Positions 1-8,570 of a stretch of 64,000 bases of DNA are shown here, piece by piece; positions within the stretch are counted from its first letter, which is position 1, and each line of letters begins with the position of its first letter. The stretch is from the NCBI RefSeq assembly GCF_000025265.1, contig NC_013739.1:5690001-5754000 (forward strand). The letters are read 5' to 3'. Made by a program: the position numbers and the translations under genes. Below the pieces are notes generated by a model. That model ran no database searches and was not told where the DNA came from. It worked only from the letters and a program-made list of their open reading frames with translations. The stretch is from Conexibacter woesei DSM 14684 (GTDB lineage: Bacteria > Actinomycetota > Thermoleophilia > Solirubrobacterales > Solirubrobacteraceae).

Positions 1-706
1 TCACGAGCGCGCCCGGCGGACAGGTCATCGCCTCGATGAACCCGCGCTTGACCGTGCGGCCTCGCTCTCTCGTGGTCACGGTCATGCCGCCGACCTTCGC
101 CTTGAACTGTCTCAGCGACGTGACCATGCCGTCGGTCAGCTCCTGCAGGCCCTCCGGGATCGGCAGCGTGAGCCGGAAGCCGTAGTTGCGGTTGCCGCGC
201 AGCTGCTCGAATCTCGCGTCGATCATCTGGCGGATCAAGACGGGGTTGTCGCAGGAGAAATAGAACAGCATCGATCTGCCGCGCGGCCCGTTGTAGACGT
301 CCATCCGCAGTCTCGCCGTCACCGAGATCGCGGTCCCGAACGCGTAGCCGCTGCCGATCTTCGAGCCGCGCGGACAGGCGCTCGGTCTGCCGCGCATCCG
401 CTCCAGTCTGCGCGGGTCGCAGCTCGGGAAGTAGGCGCCGTTCACGCGCGCGCCGTGCGTGAACTCCATGACGATTCTCGTCGCGGTGGCGGGGAAGCGC
501 CCGTCGATGTCGTCGCCGACGACGCGGCCCTCCATCGTGAGCGCGACGTTCTGCGGCGTCGTCGGGAAGCCAGTGATCGCGGGCGTGACCGCGCCGCTGA
601 TCGCGACCGCGGTTCTGGCGCTCGCCGGAGCGGCGGTCGCGATCAGGGCGCACGCCGTTGCGAGCACGAGTGGGCGGGCCGGCCCGCCGCTTCGGAAAAC
701 ACGCAT
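1..706 (-). CDS. Secreted hypothetical protein, cut by the left edge
   Basis: The reading frame opens with ATG at 706 and stays open to the window edge, so the C-terminus is missing and about 235 residues are visible. Residues 1-30 form a signal peptide with a basic start, a hydrophobic run and an Ala-X-Ala-like end (APASA). The mature part contains a segment with a Cys, then CPRGSKIGSGYA, then a beta-rich stretch, which recalls the repeat modules of the large secreted proteins at 21827 and 30831. AGA arginine codons are frequent. I do not recognise a named family. An exported beta-rich surface or extracellular protein is the most that can be inferred. Confidence 0.75.
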   Translation of the reverse strand, partial: MRVFRSGGPARPLVLATACALIATAAPASARTAVAISGAVTPAITGFPTTPQNVALTMEGRVVGDDIDGRFPATATRIVMEFTHGARVNGAYFPSCDPRRLERMRGRPSACPRGSKIGSGYAFGTAISVTARLRMDVYNGPRGRSMLFYFSCDNPVLIRQMIDARFEQLRGNRNYGFRLTLPIPEGLQELTDGMVTSLRQFKAKVGGMTVTTRERGRTVKRGFIEAMTCPPGALV

Positions 707-784
707 GTACCGAGCGTAACTGAACCCCCCCGTTCAGTGGGACTTCCCGTCAGGCTGCGGACGCTGCGATATCTTGCGTAACGC

Positions 785-1462
785 ATGGCGACTTATCCGC
801 GGCGCGAAGATCTGAGCGGGATGAAGCGGTCGGAGGTCCTGAAGGCATCTCCCCGCATGTTCGAGTCGAACCTGCTCGACAGGCTCTCGCGCGTGCACTG
901 GAGCGTCCCCCCGCTGCTTTTCGGCCCGGCGATCGTGATCGCGCTGGTCGTCTCCTTCGGCGAGATGGCCGTCTGGCAGGTCCCGCTGTTCGCACTCGGC
1001 GGCTACCTCTTCTGGACGCTGACCGAGTACTGGCTGCACCGGATCGTCTTCCACTTCGAGCCCGAAGAGGGCATCGGTGCGCGCCTGCACTGGATCATCC
1101 ACGGCGTCCACCACGACCATCCGAACGACCCGTTGCGGCTCGTGATGCCGCCGTCGGTCAGCGTGCCGCTGGCGGCGCTGTTCTTCTGCCTGTTCGTGCT
1201 GGTGCTCGGCACGCCGAACGCGTACGCGGCGTCCGCGGGCTTCTGGGCCGGCTACCTCGCCTACGACATGCTGCACTACTACGTGCACCACCTTCCGGGC
1301 GGTCGCAAGCCGACGGCGTGGGTCCCGCGCAAGCTGCACGAGCTGCACATGCGCCACCACTTCAAGGAGCACGACAGAGGCTACGGCGTGAGCGCCCCGT
1401 TCTGGGACCACGTCTTCGGCACCGCGACGGGCACTTCTCGGCGAGACAGCGCCGAGCGATGA
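785..1462 (+). CDS. Fatty acid hydroxylase / sterol desaturase family membrane protein
   Basis: This 225-residue integral membrane di-iron enzyme has the family's histidine clusters in order: HRIVFH, HGVHHDH, HYYVHH and HELHMRHH. The spacing resembles fatty-acid 2-hydroxylases of the FA2H type. Hydrophobic segments at roughly residues 40-60, 65-85 and 125-155 would anchor it in the membrane with the histidines on the cytoplasmic face. The family hydroxylates or desaturates lipid acyl chains using dioxygen; the substrate here is unknown. ATG 785 is used, but ATG 821 (MKRSEV), preceded by GAGCGGG, is an equally plausible start. It stands alone and is divergent from the secreted protein to the left. 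Confidence 0.9.
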   Translation: MATYPRREDLSGMKRSEVLKASPRMFESNLLDRLSRVHWSVPPLLFGPAIVIALVVSFGEMAVWQVPLFALGGYLFWTLTEYWLHRIVFHFEPEEGIGARLHWIIHGVHHDHPNDPLRLVMPPSVSVPLAALFFCLFVLVLGTPNAYAASAGFWAGYLAYDMLHYYVHHLPGGRKPTAWVPRKLHELHMRHHFKEHDRGYGVSAPFWDHVFGTATGTSRRDSAER

Positions 1463-1536
1463 CGTCTGTCGTACGGCAGACGCCATCGGTTGTGATTTCG
1501 CCGGTCTGAGCGCCATTCACGCTCTAGCGTGGATGC

Positions 1537-1764
1537 GTGCACACGACGACCGTCCGCTTCCCGGGCGAGACCTGGAGGCTGCTGAAAGAGGTGTGCGAGC
1601 GCGACGGCATCGCCACCGCGCAGTACATCCGCGAGGCGACGATCGCGCGCCTCGCACAGAGTGCGCACACCCCGCAGACCGAGCGGCTCGACCGCGAGAT
1701 GGTCGAGCTGCGCGCGCGGGTCGAACGGATCGAGCGCGCGCTCCAGCGCCGCATCCCACGGTGA
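1537..1764 (+). CDS. Small ribbon-helix-helix DNA-binding protein
   Basis: This is a 75-residue protein with a GTG start. Residues 1-40 have the Arc/CopG-type ribbon-helix-helix pattern: a beta strand (TTTVRFP), then two helices ending in YIREATIARLA. The last 25 residues form a charged, probably coiled-coil helix (VELRARVERIERAL). Such proteins bind DNA as dimers and often act as autoregulators or antitoxins. No toxin gene lies beside it; the next gene downstream on the same strand is a winged-helix protein starting 265 bases later. Its target is unknown. Confidence 0.7.
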   Translation: MHTTTVRFPGETWRLLKEVCERDGIATAQYIREATIARLAQSAHTPQTERLDREMVELRARVERIERALQRRIPR

Positions 1765-1879
1765 CCGATACGGCTCACGGCGCCGCCCACGCCATCGCCA
1801 TTGGCGACGCTCCAGAACTCGGATAGCGTCGCCGGCGTCGGTGCTCACAGTGGAGGCGAGCCACACGGCGACGCCACGC

Positions 1880-1902
1880 CCCGCCGGTTCCCCCACGGCG
1901 GG
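1880..1902 (+). terminator. Possible hairpin terminator in the 265-base gap 1765-2029
   Basis: CCCGCCG and CGGCGGG form a perfect 7-base-pair stem around a 9-base loop, about 115 bases after the ribbon-helix-helix gene. No T-run follows, so termination is uncertain. Nothing else is recognisable in this gap. Confidence 0.3.
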
Positions 1903-2029
1903 TGGCATGCGAGCGCCCGACACGCCGCGACGTGGCGCCTCGGCTCCAACTCCCCCACGCGGAGCCGGGGCGCCAGCGGTCGCCCGCCGACGTGACCCTG
2001 ACGCCGGCTCCTCGGTCAAGCTCTCCCGC

Positions 2030-3127
2030 ATGCCGATGCTCACGCAGCGCCAGCTCAACCGAGCGACCCTGGCCCGTCAGCTGCTGCTGGAGCGCGTCGA
2101 CCGGCCCATCGCAGAGACGGTCGAGCTGCTCGGCGGCATGCAGGCTCAGACGACGCACACGTGGTACGTCGGGCTGTGGTGCCGGCTCGACCCGTTCTCC
2201 CCGGACACGGTCGGCCGGATGCTGACCGACCGCGAGCTGGTGCGGATCGGCCTGCAGCGCTCGACGATCCACCTCGTGACCGCCGACGATGCGCTGCGGA
2301 TGCGACCGCTGCTCGACCCGGTGCTGGCAAAGCCGCTCAGCAGCTTCGCGCGCAACCTCGACGGGATCGACCGCGACGCCGTGACCGAAGCCGCGCGCGG
2401 GATTCTCGAAGCCGAGCCGCTGACCTGGGCCGCGCTCGGCCGCCGGCTCGAGCAGCAGTGGCCGGGACGCGACCCCGCCTCGCTCGCGCAGATCGCCCGC
2501 GCGCGCCTCGCACTCGTCCAGCTGCCACCGCGCGGCGTCTGGGGCGCGAGCGGTCAGGCGCTGCACACCACGGTCGAGAGATGGCTCGGGCGCCCGCTCG
2601 ACCCCAGACCGTCGGTCGAGCGCCTGTTCCTGCGCTACCTCGCGGCGTTCGGCCCGGCGAGCGCGATGGACGCGCAGGCGTGGTGCGGCCTGACGCGTCT
2701 GAAAGCCGTCGCGGACGAGCTGCGCGACCAGCTCGTCACGTTCACCGACGCGGCCGGTCGCGAGCTGTTCGACCTTCCCGGCGCGCCACGGCCCGATCCC
2801 GACACGCCCGTTCCCGTCCGCTTCCTCTACGACTACGACAACCTGCTGCTCTCGCACGCCGACCGCAGCCGCTTCAGCAGCGACGTCCCGCTCGGCGACG
2901 CGTTCGCCGGCCTGCCGCCGCAGAAGTCCCCCGGCGCGCTGCTCGTCGACGGCGTCGTGCGCGGCTCGTGGCTGTTCGAACGCGAGCGCGACGCCGCCGC
3001 GCTGACCGTCCGGACCGCCGGCCTGTCGAGAGCCGCGAGCCGAGATGTCGTCGAGGAAGGCGAGGCGCTGCTGCACTTCCTCGCGCCGGAGAGGGCAGAC
3101 CGCCGCGTGCTGATCGTTCCGTCCTAG
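2030..3127 (+). CDS. Winged-helix DNA-binding domain protein (HTH_42 / DUF1006-like)
   Basis: From ATG 2030 this is a 365-residue protein. The opening MPMLTQRQLNRATLARQLLL and the following ...AETVELLGGMQAQ... are typical of actinobacterial 'winged helix DNA-binding domain-containing' proteins (HTH_42). This superfamily includes the YcaQ-type DNA glycosylases that unhook interstrand cross-links, but a repair role here is only a possibility. The frame is open much further upstream without homology-like sequence, so the start was set at the conserved MLTQRQLN block. ATG 2036 is an alternative. The gene is alone and is followed by a tRNA on the opposite strand. Confidence 0.8.
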   Translation: MPMLTQRQLNRATLARQLLLERVDRPIAETVELLGGMQAQTTHTWYVGLWCRLDPFSPDTVGRMLTDRELVRIGLQRSTIHLVTADDALRMRPLLDPVLAKPLSSFARNLDGIDRDAVTEAARGILEAEPLTWAALGRRLEQQWPGRDPASLAQIARARLALVQLPPRGVWGASGQALHTTVERWLGRPLDPRPSVERLFLRYLAAFGPASAMDAQAWCGLTRLKAVADELRDQLVTFTDAAGRELFDLPGAPRPDPDTPVPVRFLYDYDNLLLSHADRSRFSSDVPLGDAFAGLPPQKSPGALLVDGVVRGSWLFERERDAAALTVRTAGLSRAASRDVVEEGEALLHFLAPERADRRVLIVPS

Positions 3128-3142
3128 GCACGCGGCGCGAAG

Positions 3143-3231
3143 CGGAGAGAGAGGGATTCGAACCCTCGGACCGAGTTACCCCGGTCACACGATTTCCAGT
3201 CGTGCCCGTTCAGCCGCTCCGGCACCTCTCC
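3143..3231 (-). tRNA. tRNA-Ser (anticodon GGA)
   Basis: Read on the minus strand, the acceptor arm GGAGAGG pairs with TCTCTCC (one G-T pair). The anticodon loop ACTGGAAAT carries GGA. The T-arm GAGGG-TTCGAAT-CCCTC is canonical, and the long variable arm is the class II form expected for serine tRNA. Length is about 89 bases without an encoded CCA. Confidence 0.95.
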
Positions 3232-3288
3232 GTGCATGTGTTACGGCGACGGTGAAGGGTACAGGCAGCGCACTCGCCGCGCAGGCAG

Positions 3289-4488
3289 CTAGAGCTGCCA
3301 GGCGCCGCCGCGGAGCACCGGCACGCGCTCACCCGCTGCCGTGATGCCGGTCACGGCGACGTCGTCGCCGCCGATCATGAAGTCGATGTGGATCAGGCTG
3401 TCGTTGACGCGCTCGACGTCGTCGGGGCCGACGGCGAAGTCGAAGCCGCGGCCGAGCGCGATGTGGCTGGCCGCGTTCTCGTCGAGCAGGGTGTCGTAGA
3501 AGACGGTCCCGAGCGGGCCGATGCGGCCGTCGCGATCGACCAGCGCCAGCTCGCCGAGGCGCGCGCCGCCCTCATCGTGGCGGGTCATCTCACGCAGCGT
3601 GTCGGCGCCCTGCTCGGCGTCGATCGCGACCGCTCTCCCGCCCTCGAAGCGCACCGTCAGACCGCGGATCGTGGCGCCGCCGACCAGCAGCGGCTTCGTC
3701 GACCGCACGACGCCGTCCGCGCGTGCCGGGTCCGGGGTCGTGAAGACCTCCTCGGACGGCAGGTTCGGCGCGTGCGGGATCCCGTCGGCCGTCTCGAACG
3801 CTGCGCTGATCCATCTGGAGCTGGGCAGCAGCCCGACGGTCAGGTCCGTCCCCGGTCCCTCGAAGTGGATCGCGTCGAAACGGGCCGCGGTGAGCCGCTC
3901 GGTCACGCCGACGAGCGTCGCCATCCGCTCGCGCCACGCGGCGACCGGGTCGTCCTCGTCGAGCCGGCAGACGTGGACGATCTCCTCCCACAGCTTCGCG
4001 AGCGCCGCCTCCGGCTCGAGGTCCGGGTGGACGAGCGCGGCCCAGCCCGGCGTCGGGCACGGGCCGATCGTCCAGTTCGTCGTGCGCTCGTTGACGACGG
4101 TGCCGGCCTCGCGCAGCGCCTGGGACTTGTCGCGCCCGACGCGTGCCGGGTCGAGGTCCTCCATCAGCCCCGGCTCGACCGGACCCGTCAGCGCGATCCG
4201 CGCGGCGCGCGCGTCGCCGAGTCTGAGGATCCGCTCGCCGAACCAGGCGGGGACGGTCTCCAACGCCTCGTCGCTGCCGAACTCGATCCGCGCGTGGCGG
4301 ACGTGGATGTCGCTGTAGGTGACCTCGACGTAGGAGGCACCGTGTCTGTAGGCGCTGGTCGCGACAGCGCGCGTCAGCGGCTCCTTGCCGATCTCCGAGC
4401 TGACCGCGACGATCTGGCCGCGCTGGACGTTCGCACCGAAGCCGACGAGCAGGTCCGCGAGGCGCTGGAGCGTCGTGGCGTCGGACAT
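3289..4488 (-). CDS. Aminopeptidase, peptidase family M29
   Basis: This 399-residue protein matches the M29 (thermophilic aminopeptidase / AmpS) family over its whole length. Characteristic blocks are the N-terminal GFGANVQRGQIVAVSS, the metal-ligand region HFEGPGTDLTVGL, NLPSEEVFTTPDP, then GTVFYDTLLDENAASHIALG and SLIHIDFMIG near the C-terminus. These supply the Glu, His, Tyr and Asp ligands of the two-metal centre. It is a cytosolic exopeptidase removing N-terminal residues from peptides. The ATG at 4488 is the only sensible start. The small lipoprotein gene upstream (4508-4813) is on the same strand 19 bases away, so the two may be co-transcribed. Confidence 0.93.
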   Translation of the reverse strand: MSDATTLQRLADLLVGFGANVQRGQIVAVSSEIGKEPLTRAVATSAYRHGASYVEVTYSDIHVRHARIEFGSDEALETVPAWFGERILRLGDARAARIALTGPVEPGLMEDLDPARVGRDKSQALREAGTVVNERTTNWTIGPCPTPGWAALVHPDLEPEAALAKLWEEIVHVCRLDEDDPVAAWRERMATLVGVTERLTAARFDAIHFEGPGTDLTVGLLPSSRWISAAFETADGIPHAPNLPSEEVFTTPDPARADGVVRSTKPLLVGGATIRGLTVRFEGGRAVAIDAEQGADTLREMTRHDEGGARLGELALVDRDGRIGPLGTVFYDTLLDENAASHIALGRGFDFAVGPDDVERVNDSLIHIDFMIGGDDVAVTGITAAGERVPVLRGGAWQL

Positions 4489-4507
4489 CGGCTCGCGTCC
4501 GGACCGG

Positions 4508-4813
4508 CTACTTCGGCGGGCTCGGGACGTCGCAGCCCGCGGCTCTGGCCTGATCCCTGTCGGCCTGTGTCACGGGCGGGTTTCTGTGGTCCTTCTTCTC
4601 TCTCGGGTAGTCGTCCTCGTTGGTGAGGAAGTCTCTCGGGTAGAGGCCGGGACAGAGTCGCGCCAGCTCGTGGTCGTCGAAGTCGCCGTGGTCCTCCAGG
4701 AACTGGACGCGAGCCTGCTCCTGGTCGGGCGTGATCGCGGCCTTCTCGCCGTACGTGCAACCGCCGACCGCGAGGGTGACGAGCAGGGCGAGTGGAAGCA
4801 GGCGTCGGACCAT
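4508..4813 (-). CDS. Small hypothetical lipoprotein
   Basis: This 101-residue protein has a lipoprotein signal: Arg-Arg at positions 3-4, a Leu/Val-rich core and a lipobox LAVGGC with the cysteine near residue 19. After processing it would be an 80-residue, highly charged outer-leaflet lipoprotein rich in Asp and Glu. The mature part has two further cysteines, in LCPGLYPRDF and GCDVPSPP, which may form a disulfide. It belongs to no family I can name. It lies 19 bases upstream of the M29 aminopeptidase gene on the same strand. Confidence 0.75.
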   Translation of the reverse strand: MVRRLLPLALLVTLAVGGCTYGEKAAITPDQEQARVQFLEDHGDFDDHELARLCPGLYPRDFLTNEDDYPREKKDHRNPPVTQADRDQARAAGCDVPSPPK

Positions 4814-4911
4814 CGCACGGGAACGCTACCGGTCGCGGCCGGTCGGCGGCGTCTGCACCCCGGCGGCGTCGCGGCTCGTCGGCCGGCGCGCGCTGCCGTA
4901 GTCTCCCGCGC

Positions 4912-5775
4912 ATGGATCCGGACGCCGTCGAGATCCGCGTGCTCGGCTGCCTCATCGAGAAGCAGCGGACCACGCCGGACGCCTATCCCCTCTCGCTCAA
5001 CGCCCTGCGCCTCGCCTGCAACCAGTCGACCAACCGCGACCCGGTCATGCAGTACGACGAGGCCGTCATCCGCGACGCGCTCCAGCACCTCTACCGCCGC
5101 GGCTGGACGCGCCTGACGAGCGGCCACGGCAGCCGCGCCGCGAAGTACCGCCACCTGCTCGACGAGGCCCTGCACCTCGCCCCCGACGAGCTGGCGCTGC
5201 TCGCCGTGCTGATGCTGCGCGGCGCGCAGACGCCCGGCGAGCTGAAGCAGCGCAGCGACCGCCTGCACCACTTCGACGACCTCGGCGCCGTGCAGACGAC
5301 GCTCGACCGCCTGATCGAGCGCGATCACGTCGCGCGTCTCGCACGCCGGCCGGGGCAGAAGGAGGAGCGCTACGTGCAGTTGCTCGGCGGCGAGCAGGAC
5401 GAGGCGACGGCGACGGGTCCCGCTCCGGTCGCCGCCGCGCCCACCGCGGTCCCGCAGCACGCCGCGCCCGTGCGTCCCGCCGCGCCCGGCCCCGCCGCCC
5501 CTGCCGCGCCCGGCCCCGCCGTCGCCGCGGCGGGAGCGGCGGAAGCGCCATCCCCCGCCGCCCCGCCCGCAATCCCCGTGCCCGACGCCGCCGGCCGGCT
5601 CGTCAGGGTCGAGCGCGAGGTCGCCGACCTGAAGGTCGGCGGCGACCGCGTCGCGCGGCTCGAACGCGACGTCGCGGAGCTGCGCGGCGGCAGCGACCGG
5701 ATCGCCGCGCTGGAGCGCGAGGTCGCCCAGCTGCGCGAGGAGCTGGTCGCGCTGCGAGCGGCGCTCGGCGAGTAG
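4912..5775 (+). CDS. YceH-family (DUF480) protein with coiled-coil tail
   Basis: From ATG 4912 this is a 287-residue protein. Residues 1-165 are a clear YceH/DUF480 domain, a double winged-helix fold. Diagnostic blocks are VLGCLIEKQRTTPDAYPLS, NQSTNRDPVM, ELALLAVLMLRGAQTPGEL and RPGQKEERYVQLLGG. The family's function is uncertain, with DNA binding proposed. Residues 166-225 are an Ala/Pro-rich linker. The tail contains three similar heptad segments of the kind VERLEREVAELRGG, predicting a coiled coil. The linker makes it longer than the usual roughly 215 residues. The open frame upstream of 4912 looks non-coding. Confidence 0.88.
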   Translation: MDPDAVEIRVLGCLIEKQRTTPDAYPLSLNALRLACNQSTNRDPVMQYDEAVIRDALQHLYRRGWTRLTSGHGSRAAKYRHLLDEALHLAPDELALLAVLMLRGAQTPGELKQRSDRLHHFDDLGAVQTTLDRLIERDHVARLARRPGQKEERYVQLLGGEQDEATATGPAPVAAAPTAVPQHAAPVRPAAPGPAAPAAPGPAVAAAGAAEAPSPAAPPAIPVPDAAGRLVRVEREVADLKVGGDRVARLERDVAELRGGSDRIAALEREVAQLREELVALRAALGE

Positions 5776-5829
5776 CCGCCGCCCGCTGCGAGCGCGCGTG
5801 CCCGCACGCCCGCTCGCTAGCCTGCTGAC

Positions 5830-7854
5830 GTGGACGAACGTCCGAGCAGACGCCCTCGCACTCCCCGGCGACCGCCGCCGCGACCGCCTGTTCGCGCGCG
5901 CAGGCAGCCTCAGCCGGCCTCCCCGCGCGCCCGCATCGTCGCGCTCGCGGCGCTCGGCGCCGGCGTCGTCCTGATACTCGCCGTCGCGGCGATCGTGCTG
6001 CTCGGCGGCGGAGGCGACGACGACTCGCCGTCGAAGCGGCTCGACGCCTACCTCGCAGACTGGAGCAGAGGCGATGACGCGACCGCCGCGCAGCTGACGA
6101 CGGCACCCGCGAGAGCCGCGACGGCGCTGAGAGACAACCGTTCCGGCCTCGACGGCGCGAGACTCACCGCGGCCGTCGTCGGCGACGTCAGAGAGCAGGG
6201 CGACAGGGCGAGCGCGCGCGTGCGGATGACGTGGCAGGTGCCGGAGATCGGCAGATGGAGCTACGTGACCCGCGTCGGCCTGCGTGACACGCCCGATGAC
6301 GGCTGGCGCGTGCGCTGGGCGCCGACCGTGGTCCATCCCGGGCTCGACGCCGACTCCCGCCTCGGGACCGTGCGCGCGGCGCAGAGACGCGGGCGGATCC
6401 TCGACCGCGAGGGCGCCGCGCTCGTCGAGGCGCGCGACGTCAAGCGCGTCGGTGTGATCGCGGGCGAGATCAGAGACCCCGCCGCGACCGCGCAGGCGAT
6501 CGCCGACGCGGTCGAGATCGACCCGAGACCGTTCGAGGCGGCCATCAGAAACGGCGGCAAGCAGCAGTTCGTCGAGGCGATCACGCTGCGGCCCGAGGAC
6601 TACGACGCGATCGAGGGGACGATCGCAGCGATCCCCGGCGCGAAGGTGCTCGACGCGACCGCCGAGCTGGCGCCGACCCGCGGCTTCGGCCGCGCGCTCC
6701 TCGGCGACGTGCGCGAGCTGTCCGCGGAGCAGCTGAGAAGACTCGGCGGCAGCTACGCCGTCGGCGACGTCGGCGGCCAGTGGGGCCTGGAGGCGGCGTT
6801 CGAGAGAGAGCTCGCGGGCACGCCGAGCCGCACCATCGTGACCCGCGTGAACGGCACGCCGAGCGAGGAGCTGCTGGCGAGAAGAGGGGTCGCCGGGAGA
6901 GATCTGAGAACGACGCTCGACGGGGACGTGCAGGCTGCCGCCGAGCAGGCGCTCGGAGCGCTCGACGACACGCAGAGAGCGGCGCTCGTCGCGGTGCAGC
7001 CGTCGAGCGGCGACGTGCTGGGCGTCGCGAACCGGCCGATCGACGACAGCTTCAACCGCGCCTTCGACGGCCAGTACCCGCCCGGCTCGACGTTCAAGGT
7101 CGTCACGACCGAGGCGCTGCTGGAGGGCAGAGTCGTGACGCCTGAGACGACGGTCGACTGCCCGACGACGATCGACGTCGGCGGCCGCTCGTTCAAGAAC
7201 TTCGAGGGCGGGGGCGGCGGCGAGGAGCCGTTCGCCGACGCCTTCGCCGAGTCGTGCAACACGGCCTTCGTCTCGCTCGCCGACAGACTCGATCCCGACG
7301 CGCTGACGACCGCCGGCAGACTGTTCGGGCTGGGCGAGAGAATCGACCTGCCGGTGCCGGCGTACGGCGGACAGGTGCCGAGACCGAGAGACCTGACCGC
7401 GACGGCCGCGGCGATGATCGGGCAGGACCGCATCCTCGCCAGCCCGCTCGGGATGGCCGGCGTGATCGCGACGGTGGCGGACGGCTCATGGCGCGCGCCG
7501 CGGCTGGTCGCCGAAGATCCGAGAAGCGACGGCACGCCGCTCGACGGCGCGATCGTCGACCAGCTGCGCGACCTCACGCGCCAGGTCGTCACGTCCGGCA
7601 CCGGGACGGCGCTCGTGTACCTGTCCGGCGAGCCGCACGGCAAGAGCGGCACGGCCGAGTACGGCAGCGGCGACCCGCCGCCGACGCACGCGTGGTTCAT
7701 CGCCTCCCGCGACGACGTAGCGGTGGCGGTGCTCGTCGAGGGCGGCCGCGCGGGCGGCGAGATCGCCGCCCCGATCGCCGAGGACTTCTTCAGCGCGATC
7801 GACGCCGGCACCACGCCGGAGACGCTCGCGGCGTCCGAGACCTCGACCGGCTGA
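5830..7854 (+). CDS. Class B penicillin-binding protein (transpeptidase) with NTF2-like domain
   Basis: This 674-residue bitopic membrane protein starts at GTG 5830. A basic Pro/Arg-rich cytoplasmic tail is followed by one transmembrane helix (about residues 38-60). Residues 70-175 resemble the MecA_N/NTF2-like domain, then comes a dimerisation domain, then the transpeptidase. All three catalytic motifs are present: SxxK as STFK with Ser420, SxN as SCN with Ser475, and KTG-like KSG with Lys605. It cross-links peptidoglycan outside the membrane. The gene is not in a division (dcw) cluster, so it may be an elongation or accessory enzyme. AGA codons are abundant. Confidence 0.93.
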   Translation: MDERPSRRPRTPRRPPPRPPVRARRQPQPASPRARIVALAALGAGVVLILAVAAIVLLGGGGDDDSPSKRLDAYLADWSRGDDATAAQLTTAPARAATALRDNRSGLDGARLTAAVVGDVREQGDRASARVRMTWQVPEIGRWSYVTRVGLRDTPDDGWRVRWAPTVVHPGLDADSRLGTVRAAQRRGRILDREGAALVEARDVKRVGVIAGEIRDPAATAQAIADAVEIDPRPFEAAIRNGGKQQFVEAITLRPEDYDAIEGTIAAIPGAKVLDATAELAPTRGFGRALLGDVRELSAEQLRRLGGSYAVGDVGGQWGLEAAFERELAGTPSRTIVTRVNGTPSEELLARRGVAGRDLRTTLDGDVQAAAEQALGALDDTQRAALVAVQPSSGDVLGVANRPIDDSFNRAFDGQYPPGSTFKVVTTEALLEGRVVTPETTVDCPTTIDVGGRSFKNFEGGGGGEEPFADAFAESCNTAFVSLADRLDPDALTTAGRLFGLGERIDLPVPAYGGQVPRPRDLTATAAAMIGQDRILASPLGMAGVIATVADGSWRAPRLVAEDPRSDGTPLDGAIVDQLRDLTRQVVTSGTGTALVYLSGEPHGKSGTAEYGSGDPPPTHAWFIASRDDVAVAVLVEGGRAGGEIAAPIAEDFFSAIDAGTTPETLAASETSTG

Positions 7855-7915
7855 CCGCGCGCCCCGGGCGGCTGCTCGCCCTCCTGCGCGGCCGCGGCGA
7901 GCAAGCCGCGAATCG

Positions 7916-8329
7916 TCAGGTGGCGAACGTAGCGGCCAGCGTCCGTCGAGCAGCAGGGCCGCCGAGCCGGCCGACGACGTCCTCGTGGCGGATCACGCGC
8001 GCGACGGTGCGCGCGAGCTGGGCGAGCAGCTCGTCGCCGACCGCGTGGCCGCGCAGCTTGTTGACGTGACCGAAGCCGTCGACGTCGATCGCCAGCAGCG
8101 CGAGCGGGCGCCGACCGTCCACAGCGGCGATCCGCGACGTCAGCTCGCGCGCGAACGCCGTGCACGTCAGCGCGCCCGTGAGCCCGTCGTGCTCGGCCTC
8201 GTGCCGGGCGACCGCGAGCGCGCTCTCGTACCGCCGCGCGACCCGCGCCGACGCCAGCCGCACCGTCGCCGCCGCGACGACGAGGCCCGTGGCGGCGGCG
8301 GCCGCAAGTGTCGCGAGGAGTGCCGTCAC
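7916..8329 (-). CDS. Truncated GGDEF-domain protein, probably without cyclase activity
   Basis: This 137-residue protein has one N-terminal membrane helix (residues 1-25) and then the first part of a GGDEF domain: DGLTGALTCTAFARELTSRI, LALLAIDVDGFGHVNKLRGHAVGD and the ...RVIRHEDVVGRLGG block. Where family members read GGDEF, this one reads GGPAARR and ends 13 residues later. The signature acidic residues and the whole C-terminal half of the domain are missing, so diguanylate cyclase activity is not expected. No simple frameshift restores the motif in the following DNA, which runs directly into the penicillin-binding protein gene. It may be a decaying gene or a reduced regulatory remnant. Confidence 0.65.
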   Translation of the reverse strand: MTALLATLAAAAATGLVVAAATVRLASARVARRYESALAVARHEAEHDGLTGALTCTAFARELTSRIAAVDGRRPLALLAIDVDGFGHVNKLRGHAVGDELLAQLARTVARVIRHEDVVGRLGGPAARRTLAATFAT

Positions 8330-8488
8330 AAGCCCGAAGATCGGGTGCCGCGCGCGCCGGCTTGACCGCCGTTCACACGATCTTCACCGCCCAAGCACGA
8401 GCAGCAGTTCCCCTGATGCCGTCGGCACGACCTCTCCACGGAAGAACCGATACGAGGGATCGGCGGCCCTGGACGCGTCACACGACAA

Positions 8489-8522
8489 GCAGCCCTCCCC
8501 GCGTCTGCACAAGGAGGGCTGC
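8489..8522 (-). terminator. Hairpin terminator downstream of the secreted protein gene 8571-9290
   Basis: GCAGCCCTCC and GGAGGGCTGC form a perfect 10-base-pair stem with a 14-base loop, about 50 bases beyond the stop codon. The T-run is weak. The remaining bases between 8330 and 8570 show no gene. Confidence 0.6.
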
Positions 8523-8570
8523 TCGAACGCGCAGGCGGCACAAGCACCGCCTACAGCAGTTCAACTCGCG

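Noticed and set aside
4570-6336. A 588-residue minus-strand frame opposite the YceH and penicillin-binding protein genes
   Set aside because: Both opposite-strand genes have clear family motifs. This frame is Arg/Ala low-complexity shadow sequence.
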